Source of the DNA: Limonium bicolor
Taxonomy: Eukaryota > Streptophyta > Magnoliopsida > Caryophyllales > Plumbaginaceae
Length of the DNA stretch: 64,000 nt
NCBI GenBank assembly: GCA_023374045.1
Contig: CM041777.1
Location: forward strand, 84,314,300-84,378,299
Reading direction: 5' to 3'
The notes beneath the pieces are model-generated. The model did no database searches, was not told where the DNA came from, and worked only from the letters and a program-made list of their open reading frames with translations. A program made the position numbers and the translations under genes. Each line of letters opens with the position of its first letter. The first letter of the stretch is position 1. Shown one piece after another: positions 25,713-36,923 of this stretch.

Positions 25713-27627
25713 TGTTGGGCAAATAGTAGTTAAAACTATCTTGCTAACTATGGGCAGTGAACCCAATCTTTGTAGTACAACAAGGTCGTATCCACAGAGA
25801 CTTCGCAACTGTCTAATTAATTATCCAGTTTAGTAAATGTACAAAAAGATAAATTAAAGTGCATAAATATAAATTGGGGTTTAGCCGGAGGCAAGCTTGA
25901 TTTACAGAATTAGTACAGAAATAATAAAAACAGTAAAATAAAGTAAATGAATGGAAAAAGGTATCCTAGGATATCGGGGGAATTTCCTAAATTACTTAAA
26001 CAATTTTAAATCCTGTCTCAATATTTATTGTCTACTAGAGTTAATAATTGTCAGTTACGAACTCCTATTAATAGCCTTATATTCCTGCTCAATCCGGAGT
26101 GTAAATACCAAGATTAATTCCTTTGTGGTAATTTTGACTATCTCAAAATCATATATTGATAGCTACCAAATAAATGCAGTATTTTGTCAGATAAGCATTT
26201 AACAATATTTGCTGAAAGGAATTAAAACAAGTTTAATAAGTGAAACAGGTGATAAATATTTATTTAAGTACAGACAATAATTATAATCCTAATTTGCTCT
26301 TATTGTCTGTTTAAGAATTAATCTTGTGGCCTTCCTAAATCATAGATAAGGACAACTCTTAATTAAATCAATAGACTTTTTACAATCAGAAAAAGTCTAA
26401 AATCATTAATTAGCTTTAAGCGAGAATTCTTTTTAATAACAGCGATGGATTTTATCTGCTAATTCAAGGAGTATAAAATCTAACGTTTATCTCTCTTTGT
26501 GGTCTATTCTCAGATTTACAAAAATCATTGAAATAAGAGAAACCGTGAATGCATAAAATGATCAGTTATTAAGCATTTAATAATTTAGAGAGACAAAACA
26601 AATATTTATAAGCAAACTTGGTATTAATAATAAGTCTGAATTATTTAAGGTCAAACCCCATCCTAGGATACGAATAAAATCACTCAGACATTAAAATAAT
26701 AAAAGGAAACGAAATAGCCATTAATTTGGAGACTGCTGGCGGAGACTGGACTGCGATTCACTTGTCTTTTCCAGCTCCCTTTTCTTCTGTTCTCTTATAG
26801 TGTTTCTGCTTCGTGGGGAAATGTAGAATGAAAATAAATGGAGAAGTGGAGGGTACGAGGTGAATGGTGGTGGTCGTGGTTGGTCTAATACTAACGATAC
26901 AAATAACAAATAACACTAACGATTTGGATACGGAGGAAGGGAGTTATTTATTGAGCAGAGGGCGTGGTTTTATATAGAGTTTGGATCCGTACGATTGCAG
27001 ATGAAGAAGAACGACGCGTGAAGGGATTGAGCTCATTGATTGCTCACTGATTGAAGCATTGATTGCAGGGGACAGGAGTTGGAGAGACGGGGAGCGAAAT
27101 AAGGTAGGCGGCGGCGACAGTGGACAAGTTGCAGCGCGAGTTGCAGACGAAGACGGGCGAAGAAGATAGCTCGCGACTGATATTAATCAGAACCGCCTCG
27201 TTTCCTTGTGCTGACCGCCTCTAATGGGCGGTTCTGTTGTTTCTGACCACGGTTCTGTTGCTCTTGACCGCCCCAAATACAGGCGTTGCATTACTCTTGA
27301 CCGCCCCAAATACAGGCGGTTGCCATAGAGAGGACCGCCCCCAATATGGCGGTTACACCTTGACCGTGACCTATTTTCCTTCAAACTTTGACCGGCTCTA
27401 GATTCTTCGTTTGGACTCCGTTTTCTGAGCCGTTTGCGTCTATGTGGTCGTCTCTTTATCTACTTTACTCCCCAGCTTGGTTTTCCTCTGTTTGAAACAA
27501 TAATTTTGTGAGATAAATAATAAACATAAACTAGAGGAAAACTAACCGAAGTGGAGAATGAGCAAGAAAAGTGCTAATATTATCTATGAAATACACCTAT
27601 AAATCATGCTCATTTGGACACTTATCA
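25713..27627 (-). repeat. 5' LTR of the Athila/Tat-like element
   Basis: Pairs with 21693-23620. The ACCGCC/GGCGGT hairpin row recurs at about 27188-27355, with a few bases lost in single hairpins. Confidence 0.92.
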
Positions 27628-27632
27628 CCCAC

Positions 27633-29520
27633 CTTGGGTGGATGTTGCCAACTGAGTGAGTGTGTGCTGGTCTTATAACCCCACTGACCTGGTTGCTGGC
27701 CGCCGAATGATGATCCCACATACTTGACTGCTCAGTTGGAGGGGCACGATACCATGGATCATAATCATACTGGGCATCTTGCTGGCTAACCGGATAAGAT
27801 GGTTGAGGAGGATATGTCCAGGTAGATTGAAAGATAATGGTGTGCAGCCTCAATCTCAGGTTCAGTCCTGTGGCGGTCGACGTAACTCTCACTCTTTGGT
27901 CTTCGACGTGAAGACCTTCTGCTGGGGTTGTCATTCAATGAGAGGGCGGTTGGTAGACATTGAACGCAGGGGGTGCATGTGATCAACTTGAGGCTGGACA
28001 TGTCCTTACCGTTGGTGATACGTGGTCCCTGATTGCTGGGAGAGATATTCGGCATAAGCTCCTACATCAGCATCATGTCCATAATGTCGCAGCTGGTCTA
28101 ATCCATCAGCCTGTTGTAGAACGTACAAAGTCGTAAGGTAAATATGTAAGCAATTGTACTGCACTACCATTATATACTACCAAAAAACAGTAATATATTG
28201 TAAATGCATACCAATATGGACTGTCGACGTCTTCTCGAGTATACCATCGTAAGCTATTTGTTGGTACCATATCATGTACTCAGAGCGTGTAGTTAGTGAA
28301 CAGCAGGAGGAAATCCTTCCAAGTTTATCCGCCTATGTTCCCGTCATTCCAACAACTCGATGTATACCGCATTAATCGCAGACCAATTTGCTTCAACTCT
28401 ACCTGTGCGCTTTTGGCTATGTAGCCGGTCACAGTCTAGTGGTGCTGCAGGTATCGTTGATCACGGCCGAAATGTCTCATACCCGGTCCGGCTGATGACC
28501 CTCTATGATGTTATTCAAAATTAAAGGAACAACCATGGCACCCTCGTCCACAGAAGTGTCATCATATGGCTGCCAGACCCACTGCCATAATAAGTTTTGA
28601 ATTAATTAAGAAGTGATGACATAAGGAATACATTATCAATTATTGAAATACAAATATACCTGTTCGTTTGTGGGTGGGACTGGAATCGAATCAAGTATGT
28701 TACGAGCATCTCGTAAAGAAACCGGGGGAACATGTGGACTGTCCCACAGCACATGTTAAAGAAAAATTGAGCATGTACATAAATGAAATGTATAAGTAAA
28801 ATTAGCTGACAACACGCCTTACCTTTCCCCATATATCTGTGCATCAGAAAGCCCCTAATGCGCTCTGGAAAGAATGTAGGAATTCGAGAATACGCCCACA
28901 GTGTTATTAACTCGTTCGTCGCCCCATGATGTAAGGATTGTCGACTGGGTCTTGCACAGACCACGGTACGGTGTGCCAACACTGCAGAACCCCAGCTTAA
29001 TTGACCTGATTCGTCAAAGTCTCTCACAACTCCAGGTATCCACAGTCCATCATCGACGTCCTGGTAGGTATCAACACTCCACCTATTAGCCTCATAAGGA
29101 ATGCACGGGCGTACCGTTGATGCACCACAGCTGGCTCTCTGAGAGCTATCATGAAACTTTTTAGGCACTTCAAAATTCTTTTGCAACCATGACAAGGAGA
29201 TCTTGTGACCCCTAATTGCGCTCTCATCTGGTTTCTTTCCCAGCAGTTCCAAACATAAATCTTCACACAGGAAGGTCATAGGACAATCACCACATCCCCA
29301 TCAACTCTCAGGCCAAGTAAACGATGGACATCCTCCAAAGTATGGTTGCCTCACCAAATGGTAGCATGAAGGTGTGAGTTTCAGCCTCCATCTCTCAACT
29401 AATGCACTGACTATGGAATTATTGCTTAACTTCAAAAAAGGATGATCCAAGAAAACCAGCATCTCGTATGTAACTATGCAAAGCCAAATGTGGAGGCTCC
29501 ACATCAACATTCCTAGAACG
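27633..29520 (-). pseudogene. Plant mobile domain (PMD, MAIN-like) transposon-related gene, main part
   Basis: On the minus strand, starting near 29520, one reads the PMD hallmarks in order but in changing frames: SALVERWR, ETHTF, LPFGEAT, EDVHRLLGLRVDGD, then GHKISLSWLQKNF, RAFLMRLIGGVLIPT, GQLSWGSAVLAH, NELITLWA and SRIPTF. At least three frameshifts break the domain, so it is a pseudogene unless sequencing errors caused them. Further blocks (28060-28500, then 27633-27930 with QPSYP and Trp/Gln-rich sequence) look like later exons leading into 21132-21687. PMD proteins occur both as MULE-type transposon cargo and as host silencing factors of the MAIN family; the surrounding repeats favour the transposon origin. 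Confidence 0.7.
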
Positions 29521-29929
29521 TAGTTTCCTCCTATCGGTGTATTTTCTATTTCTCATGACCTAGATTGCAACGACAATAAAATAATGATGTTCATAACTTC
29601 AGTAAAAAACATAAAACGTATTACGTGGGGAGGTTTTCATGTGCTCTTTACTTACCGGGTCATCTGAAAAAAGTGCTGCAGATATGTGGGTAGTCTGGTA
29701 TGTGAACAAACTTGCATCATCTGGCCCCACACCAGCAAACTTCTCTCTGGAATGCCATCTGCACAAGCACATGTTTCAATTCAGTAGCCATAAACACACA
29801 AACACTTATTAAAAATACGTTACAGAATTAACTGCATGTGCAAATATTTTTAAAGCAAAATTATACATTTTTTTTGTACGAAAAAAACAACTTACACCCA
29901 TTTTTAAAAACTTTCCAATAACTAATAAT
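29521..29929. other. AT-rich noncoding spacer upstream of the PMD pseudogene
   Basis: It may hold a first exon or intron of the PMD gene around 29640-29760 (CATCTGAAAAAAGTGC on the plus strand), but no motif could be confirmed. Confidence 0.3.
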
Positions 29930-31600
29930 ACCTACTTAATTATTTGACTAATTTATGCACCATTTTAAGTTAAAACCAAGTTTTAATTAATGCATTAATT
30001 CATTACGAATTAACATACTAAATTTTAAAACACCTCAAACTACCAAGATTAATGTTCTCCAAATAACGAATAATACATACTAAGGATTTGACAATTTATC
30101 CCCATGTTTAAGTTAAAAACAAGTTATAAAATTAATGCATTAATTAATTACGAATTTAATACAAATAAACACTAAACTACTAAGATTAATTTTCCCAATA
30201 ACATAAATAATACCTATCTAATTATTTGGCTAATTTATGCACCATTTTAAGTTAAAAACAAGTTATAAAATTAATGCATTAATTAATTACAAATTTAAAT
30301 ACTAAATAAACAACTAAAACTACCAAGATTAATTTTCTCCAACAACATAGTAATACCTACTTAATTATTGACTAATTATGCACCATTTTAAGTTAAAAAT
30401 AAGTTATAAAATTAATGGATTAATTAATTACGAATTTAAATACTAAATAAACAAATAAAACTACTAAGATTAATTTTCTCCAATAACATAATAATACCTA
30501 CTTAATTATTTGACTAATTTAAGCATCATTTTAAGTTGAAAACAAGTTATAAAATTAATGCATTAATTAATTATGAATTAAAATAATAATTAAACATCTA
30601 AAACTACCAATTAATTTTTCTATACATAATAATACCTACTTAATTATTTGTCTAATTAATGCACCATTTTAAGTTAAAAACAAGTTATAAAATTAATGGA
30701 TTAATTAATTACGAATTTAAATACTAAATAAACAAATAAAACTACCAAGATTAATTTTCTCCAATAACATAATAATACCTACTTAATTATTTGACTAATT
30801 TAAGCATCATTTTAAGTTGAAAACAAGTTATAAATAATGCATTAATTAATTACGAATTAAAATAATAATTAAACATCTAAAACTACCAATATTAATTTTT
30901 CCTATACATAATAATACCTACTTAATTATTTGACTAATTTATGCACCATTTTAAGTTAAAAACAAGTTATAAAATTAATGCATTAATTAATTACGAATTT
31001 AAATACTAATTAAACATCTAAAACTACCAACATTAATTTTCTCCAATAACATAATAATGCCTACTTAATTATTTGACTAATTTAAGCATCATTTTAAGTT
31101 AAAACAAGTTATAAAATTAATGCATTAATTAATTACGAATTAAATAATAATTAAACATCTAAAACTACCAATATTAATTTTTTTCTTATACATAATAATA
31201 CCTACTTAATTATTTGACTAATTTATGCACCATTTTAAGTTAAAAACAAGTTATAAAATTATTGGATTAATTAATTACGAATTTAAATACTAAATAAATA
31301 AATAAAACTACCAAGATTAATTTTCTCCAATAACATAATAATACCTACTTAATTATTTGACTAATTTAAGCATCATTTTAAGTTGAAAACAAGTTATAAA
31401 ATTAATGCATTAATTAATTATGAATTAAAATAATAATTAAACATCTAAAACTACCAATATTAATTTTTTCCTATACATAATAATACCTACTTAATTATTT
31501 GACTAATTTATGCACCATTTTAAGTAAAAAACAAGTTATAAAATTAATGCATTAATTAATTACGAATTTATATACTAATTAAACAACTAAAACTACCAAC
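29930..31600. repeat. AT-rich tandem repeat, ~141-bp unit, about 12 copies
   Basis: The anchor CATTTTAAGTT recurs every ~137-145 bases from 29961 to about 31515. The unit includes ATGCATTAATTAATTACGAATT. From about 30380 two subtypes tend to alternate (ATGCACCAT versus AAGCATCAT), pointing to a dimer-level unit of ~283 bases. No coding potential. Confidence 0.92.
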
Positions 31601-32723
31601 ATTACAAGTATCTAGTATAAAAATGAGGAATTAAAATTAGAGAGCAACATACTAACCTCAAAGATTTTGGATGGGATTAGAAGAAGTAATTAGGAAGATT
31701 CCTACACATTAAAATTAATTACAAAAAAACATCAATTAATATCACTAAACAAATATGCTAGAACCTAAAGATTAGAACAAGTTATTAAAAACAAAAATTG
31801 CTAATTGAAATTGAAAAAACTGAAACTAACCTTTCCAATTTCGTAGGGGGAGAAGTGAGTGAGTTTAGAGGAATTGAATTGTGTAAGTATGTGAAGTTGC
31901 ATCAGGAGGATGCGTTTATATAGAGGTTTTTTTTGGTGTCAATAACCGCACCACCCCGGCGCGGTTTATTCGACGATGATGCGGAGAAGCACACCCAGAA
32001 ATCGAGAGAATCGCGGGACATGGACGGCGGAGATCGCACCAACTGCACGGCCAGGATCGTGCCGACACGCGAGTTGCGGATCGCCCCAGGGTGTCATAAA
32101 CCGCATCGCCCTAGTGCACTTATTGGCAAATACGCATTTGAACGATGCGTTTTATGACATAATTAGCCGATAAGTGGATTAACTCAATGCGGTTTACGGT
32201 AAGAAGCATTAGCATGATGCGGTTTATATGACCCATTTTGATACATCCGCGTAATTTTTTTGAAAAAAAGCCACCGTAAGTAATTTTTTTGACAAATAGT
32301 ATTTCGGCGAAAATTTTCCTACAAGTGTATTCGTTGAACTACATAGGCCGCGTTCGTTCAGCACAAGTGGAGAATTAATCTCATACTTTTACTTTTTGAC
32401 TGCCATGTGGCAGTTTATTATTTGTTAAAATCTAACTCAATGTATATGTGTCAGTTAGTTATTTGTTAACTAGGGGTAGATTAAAGGAAAAGCTTGTAAA
32501 CCAAGTTTTTTGTTGAAAACTCAGAACAGCCCCATAAACCTCACCCGAAATTTAGATGGCCGAACTGTGCACCTTCAGCTTAGCCGCTTTGCACCTACAA
32601 CAAGGGCTGGAAAATGCTCCCCCATTTGCTCAACACAGCCGCCTATACGTCCACTTCGAATTCTCCCGCGACCAACCATGAAGCAAGACTGTCGTGGCCC
32701 TTATACCTCGACACTCTCCTTCT
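31601..32723. promoter_or_regulatory. Intergenic region upstream of the PPR gene, with GCGGTTTA repeats
   Basis: Between about 31950 and 32240 the motif GCGGTTTA (or its complement TAAACCGC) occurs at least four times, in both orientations. That looks like a subterminal region of a DNA transposon. The PPR start codon follows ~480 bases later. A clear TATA box and transcription start could not be assigned. Short frames at 31933-32173 and 32510-32896 show no recognisable protein. Confidence 0.4.
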
Positions 32724-34805
32724 ATGGCCTCTCTCCCTCCCGTACTCTCTCCCAAGCGCCTTCTCATAATCCTAAAATCCCAAAAGGACCCTCAAGTCGC
32801 CCTCTCCCTCTTCGACGCCGCCTCCCAGCAGCAGCAACCGTCCGGCTACGCCCACAACGCCCACGTTTACCTCCACATTCTCCGGCGCCTCGCTGATCCC
32901 AGGCTCGTTAAGCACGTCGGTCGGATCCTTGAACTGATTAGAACCCAGAAGTGCAGTTGCTCCGAACATGTTGCTCTATCGGCCATTAGAGCTTACTCAA
33001 AGAACTCCATGGTCGATCAGGCCTTGGACGTATTCAAACGGATGGTCGAGATTTTCGGTTGCAAAGCTGGCGTGAGGTCGTATAACTCAATGCTGGATTG
33101 TTTCGTCGAATCCAAGCAGTGGAAAAAGGCTGAATCCTTTTTCAGGTACTACGATACTGCGGGCATAAAACCGGATTTGGAAACTTACAACATCTTGTTA
33201 AAATTTTCTTGTAGAAGGGGAAAATTTGACAAGGCTAAGAGGCTCTTGGATTGGATGTGGAATCAAGGTCTGCGACCTGATGTCTGTAGCTATGGAACAT
33301 TGATCATTGGACTAGCCAAATATCAGAAGTTATCGGATGCGTTGAAGATGTTCGACGAAATGCGGGATAGAGGTTTGAGCCCTGATGTTGTTTGTTACAA
33401 TGTTATGATTGACGGTTTTTTTAAAACTAGGGACGTTGACGGAGCTAAAACAATATGGGATATGCTGGTGATGGATAAACTGGCTTATCCAAGTGTGGTC
33501 ACTTACAATATCATGATCAACGGATTGTGTAAATCTGGTAATGTTGCTGAGGCTATGCAACATTGGAGAAGGATGGAGAAAAACAAGCGAGAATTGGATC
33601 AATTTACTTATAGTAGTTTAATACATGCTCTTTGTGACTCTGGGGGTATTGATGAGGCTTCAACTGTGTATATGTCAATGCTCCAGAGCAGCGTATCTCC
33701 CGATGTGGTTGTGTGTAACACTATGCTCAATGGGTACTGCCTAGCTGGGAAAATCAAAGACGCTTTCAAAATATGGGAACAGATCAGGCAGGATAACCTT
33801 TATAACATTGTTAGTTTTAATATTTTCATCCGGGGATTGTTTGAAGATGGAAAGGTGACTGAGGCGTTATCTATGTGGGAACTGCTTCCTGAGAAAGATT
33901 GTTGTCCAGATGCAACAACATACGGAGTGGTTATCCATGGATTATGTAACCATGGATTCTTGAATTTGGCTCTAGACATTCTAGGCAGAGGTGAAGATGC
34001 GGGTAAATTAGATATGTATGCTTACTCTTCAATGATCAATGGGTTTTGCAAAGGAGGTAGATTAGCTGAAGCAGATGAAATGCTTGATCGTCTGGTCAGC
34101 CATGGATGCAAAGTGAATGCTCATGTTTTCAATGCCTTACTCGATGGGCATGTCAGGACTGCTAAGGTTGAAGATGCTCTCAGAGTTTTCAGACGAATGG
34201 TTTCTCAGGGTATCTTTCCTACTTCCATTTCCTATAACACAGTCATAAATGGTTTATGCAAGACAGGGAGATATCTGGATGCTTATGAACTTCTTAAAGA
34301 AATGCTAGAGAAACATCTTAAACCAGATAAGTTTACCTATAGTTTGTTGATGGATGGTCTTTTCAGTGGTAATAAGATTGAGATGGCTCTTAAATTGTGG
34401 CATCAGGCAGTGCAAACAGGTGTTAAGCCTGATACACGTATGTATAATATAATTATCCATGGGCTTTGCTCTGCTGGGAAAGTTGGAGATGCTTTGCAAA
34501 TGTATTACCAAATGAGGAAACGGGAGTGTATTGCAAATCTTGTAACACACAATACTCTGATGAAAGGATTCTTTAAAGCAGGGGACTGTGGAAAAGCTTT
34601 GGAATTTTGGGCTTTAATTCCTGAGAATGGTCTTAAGCCAGATATTATCTCTTATAACATCATCGTCCATGGGCTTTGTTGTTGCAATAGACTGGGGGAT
34701 GCTGTGGGTTTCTTAGATGATGCTCTGCTAAGGGGAATAATCCCGACATTTATTACTTGGAACATCCTTGTTAGAGCTGTATTTCGTGAGGCTGCTCTGA
34801 CTTGA
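32724..34805 (+). CDS. P-class pentatricopeptide repeat protein
   Basis: Intronless gene of 693 codons, probably an organelle RNA-binding protein; P-class PPR proteins bind organellar transcripts and help with stability, splicing or translation. After a short N-terminus (MASLPPVLSPKRLL) there are about 17 PPR motifs of ~35 residues covering nearly the whole protein, with repeated cores such as TYNIMINGLCKSG and SYNTVINGLCKTG and PD at motif ends. No E or DYW editing domain follows the last motif. An in-frame GTG ten codons earlier is possible but the ATG at 32724 is the natural start. The sequence and layout resemble the Arabidopsis protein At3g09060 as I recall it (687 residues), so orthology is likely but untested. 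Clean frame and mixed codons mark it as a functional host gene. Confidence 0.95.
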   Translation: MASLPPVLSPKRLLIILKSQKDPQVALSLFDAASQQQQPSGYAHNAHVYLHILRRLADPRLVKHVGRILELIRTQKCSCSEHVALSAIRAYSKNSMVDQALDVFKRMVEIFGCKAGVRSYNSMLDCFVESKQWKKAESFFRYYDTAGIKPDLETYNILLKFSCRRGKFDKAKRLLDWMWNQGLRPDVCSYGTLIIGLAKYQKLSDALKMFDEMRDRGLSPDVVCYNVMIDGFFKTRDVDGAKTIWDMLVMDKLAYPSVVTYNIMINGLCKSGNVAEAMQHWRRMEKNKRELDQFTYSSLIHALCDSGGIDEASTVYMSMLQSSVSPDVVVCNTMLNGYCLAGKIKDAFKIWEQIRQDNLYNIVSFNIFIRGLFEDGKVTEALSMWELLPEKDCCPDATTYGVVIHGLCNHGFLNLALDILGRGEDAGKLDMYAYSSMINGFCKGGRLAEADEMLDRLVSHGCKVNAHVFNALLDGHVRTAKVEDALRVFRRMVSQGIFPTSISYNTVINGLCKTGRYLDAYELLKEMLEKHLKPDKFTYSLLMDGLFSGNKIEMALKLWHQAVQTGVKPDTRMYNIIIHGLCSAGKVGDALQMYYQMRKRECIANLVTHNTLMKGFFKAGDCGKALEFWALIPENGLKPDIISYNIIVHGLCCCNRLGDAVGFLDDALLRGIIPTFITWNILVRAVFREAALT

Positions 34806-35254
34806 ATAAACCCTTTTGTTGGATTTGCCAAGAGCTTTTCGGTTAACATAGAACGAACACATATGGTCTGGATTGCAGTGACTATCACATTCAAATCATA
34901 TGGAAGATGCCAACTTAAAGAAGGCTTCAACTTCCTAGGACATCTTGAAGGGGAGGCTTCATTGTATTTGTGATGTTACTAGTTAAGTGTAATTGATATC
35001 TTCGTGCTGCATTTCTATGTCCTAATTAACTTGTCAATCTCTCACCAGCTCCCTTCTCTTGTTTCTGGTCTAATGTAATCGGTTTCATTAAATCCTACAT
35101 ACAGAAAAGGTGCTTGGATTCATGTAAAGTCACACAATCTATGGATTTCAGCATCAGGAGAAGTCCTTGTGGTCGAGACATCACAGGTACTATGGGCATC
35201 CGATTCTATGCATGGTTATCTCGTCTGAATATTTTCAAAGAAATTCTATTTTGT
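34806..35254. other. 3' flank of the PPR gene
   Basis: Probably contains the PPR 3' UTR. No reading frame, tRNA or recognisable repeat was seen here before the tandem array starts. Confidence 0.4.
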
Positions 35255-36880
35255 CAGTTGTCTGCACAAGCGGAGAACTCATATTTTTAAAACCATTTTA
35301 ATATTTGAATTTCAAATCGGTGATATAATTCATGAAGTGTAAGTTTGTTTCCCAGTTCAACAGTCTTGGTGAATGATAGAGGTATCACTAAGATGTTTCA
35401 CCGATGCGAAAGTACTAAGCATATGATGTATCAAACCTGAGTACAAAGACAGTAATTGGGTCTTTAAATGATGCTATATTCACGTCAAGATGTTGCAATC
35501 ATCCGCACAACTGGAGAACCCATATGTTTAAAACTAGTTTAAACTCTGGAATTCTGCATCAGTGATATTTCATGAAGCACAAGCTTGTTTCCCAGTTCAA
35601 CAGTCTTGGTGAATGATAGAGGTATCACCAAGACGTGACCACAATGCAAAAGTTAAGCATTATGTATCAAACTTGAGTATTAAGACTGTACTTGGGTCTA
35701 TTTAGTGATGCTATATATTCTTTTCATGTCGTTGCAGTCATTCACTCAAGTTGAGCACCCGTATGTTTAATGCTCTATTCATTTCTTAAACGATGCACCA
35801 TTTGATATCTTTCATGAGGCATCAAATGGTTTCCCAGTTCACCTGTCTTGCTGATGGATAGAGGTATCACCAAGATGTGGCAATGATGCAAAACTTTTGA
35901 GGGTATGATGTATCAAATGTGAGTATTAAGGCAATACTTGGGTCTATTTAAAGATTCTATGTTCATGTTCATGCTTAATACTCTTTTCATCTTTCGTACG
36001 CTGCATCATTTGATTTCTTTTGTGAAGCATCACTCTGTTTCCAAGTTCACCAGTCTTGGTTGATGATAGAGGTATCTCCAAGACGTGACAACAGTGCAAA
36101 AGTTAGTAGGCATGATGTATCAAACCTGAGTATTAAGGCAATACTTGGGTCTATTTAATGATGCTATATTCACTTCATGGTGTGTCCGTTATCTGCGGAA
36201 GTCGAAAATCCATGTGTTTATACTCTTCTCATTTCTAAAATTCTGCATCACTTGATGTCGTTCATGAAGCATCAGTTATTTCTAAGTTCACCAGTCTTGG
36301 TGAAGGATAGAGGTATCACCTAGACGTGACAACAATGCAAAAGTTACTAGGCATGATGTATCAAACCTGAGTATTAAGGCAATACTTGGGTCTATTTAAT
36401 GATGCTATATTCACTTCATAGTGTATCAGTTATCTGCAGAAGTCGAAATTTCATGTGTTTATTACTCTTTTCATTATCACTTGATATCTTTCATGAAGCA
36501 TCAGGTTATTTCTAAGTTCACCAGTCTTGGTGAAGGATAGAGGTATCACCTAGACGTGACAACGATGCAAAAGTTACTAGGCATGATGTATCAAACCTGA
36601 GTATTAAGGCAATACTTGGGTCTATTTAATGATGCTATATTCACTTTATAGTGTGTCAGTTATCTGCAGAAGTCTGAAAATCCATGTGTTCATACTCTTT
36701 TCATTTCTATATTCTGCATCACTTGATGTCTTTCATGAAGCATCAGTATGTTTCCTAATTCTCCAATCTCGGTGAAAAGTGAGAGTATTTTTGAGTCGTG
36801 ACACTGATGCAATAGTGACAGGGCATGATGTCTCAAACCTGAGCAGCAAGACAATACTTAGGTCTATATAATGATGCTGT
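35255..36880. repeat. Seven-copy ~240-bp tandem repeat with conserved hairpins
   Basis: The anchor GTCTTGGTGA...GATAGAGGTATCAC starts at about 35363, 35603, 35844, 36053, 36293, 36523 and, degenerate, 36764. Two stem-loops recur: GTCTTGGTGA pairing with TCACCAAGAC around the loop ATGATAGAGGTA, and ACCTGAGTATT-AAGGC-AATACTTGGGT. Outer copies are more diverged and copies 5 and 6 are nearly identical. It fills the space between the 3' sides of two convergent genes. It has no coding potential; a structured noncoding RNA is possible but unproven. Confidence 0.85.
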
Positions 36881-36923
36881 ATTCATTTCTAAGAGCTCTT
36901 GTCAAGAAGAAAGAAAACACTCG

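Larger units (their letters stand above)
21693..27627 (-). mobile_element. Non-autonomous LTR retrotransposon (tRNA-Asp primed, Athila/Tat-like)
   Basis: The LTRs at 21693-23620 and 25713-27627 flank a ~2.1-kb internal region. The termini are TGTTGGG and CTTATCA on the plus strand. The 5-base duplication CCCAC stands on both sides (21688-21692 and 27628-27632). The PBS at 25690-25706 and a GTGTGGGGG-type PPT place it with gypsy elements of the Athila/Tat group. The internal region has only short degenerate frames, so the copy cannot supply its own proteins. It split an older PMD gene. Confidence 0.9.

Noticed and set aside
19879..32330. Terminal inverted repeats of a MULE carrying the PMD gene
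   Set aside because: Sequences outside the two tandem arrays were compared by eye and no convincing inverted pair or 8-10-base duplication was found.
32510..32896. 128-codon frame overlapping the PPR start
   Set aside because: It is an out-of-frame shadow of the PPR coding sequence with no known motif.
35255..36880. A C/D-box snoRNA cluster
   Set aside because: Words like TGATGA and CTGA occur, but no terminal stem or regular box spacing could be found in all units.
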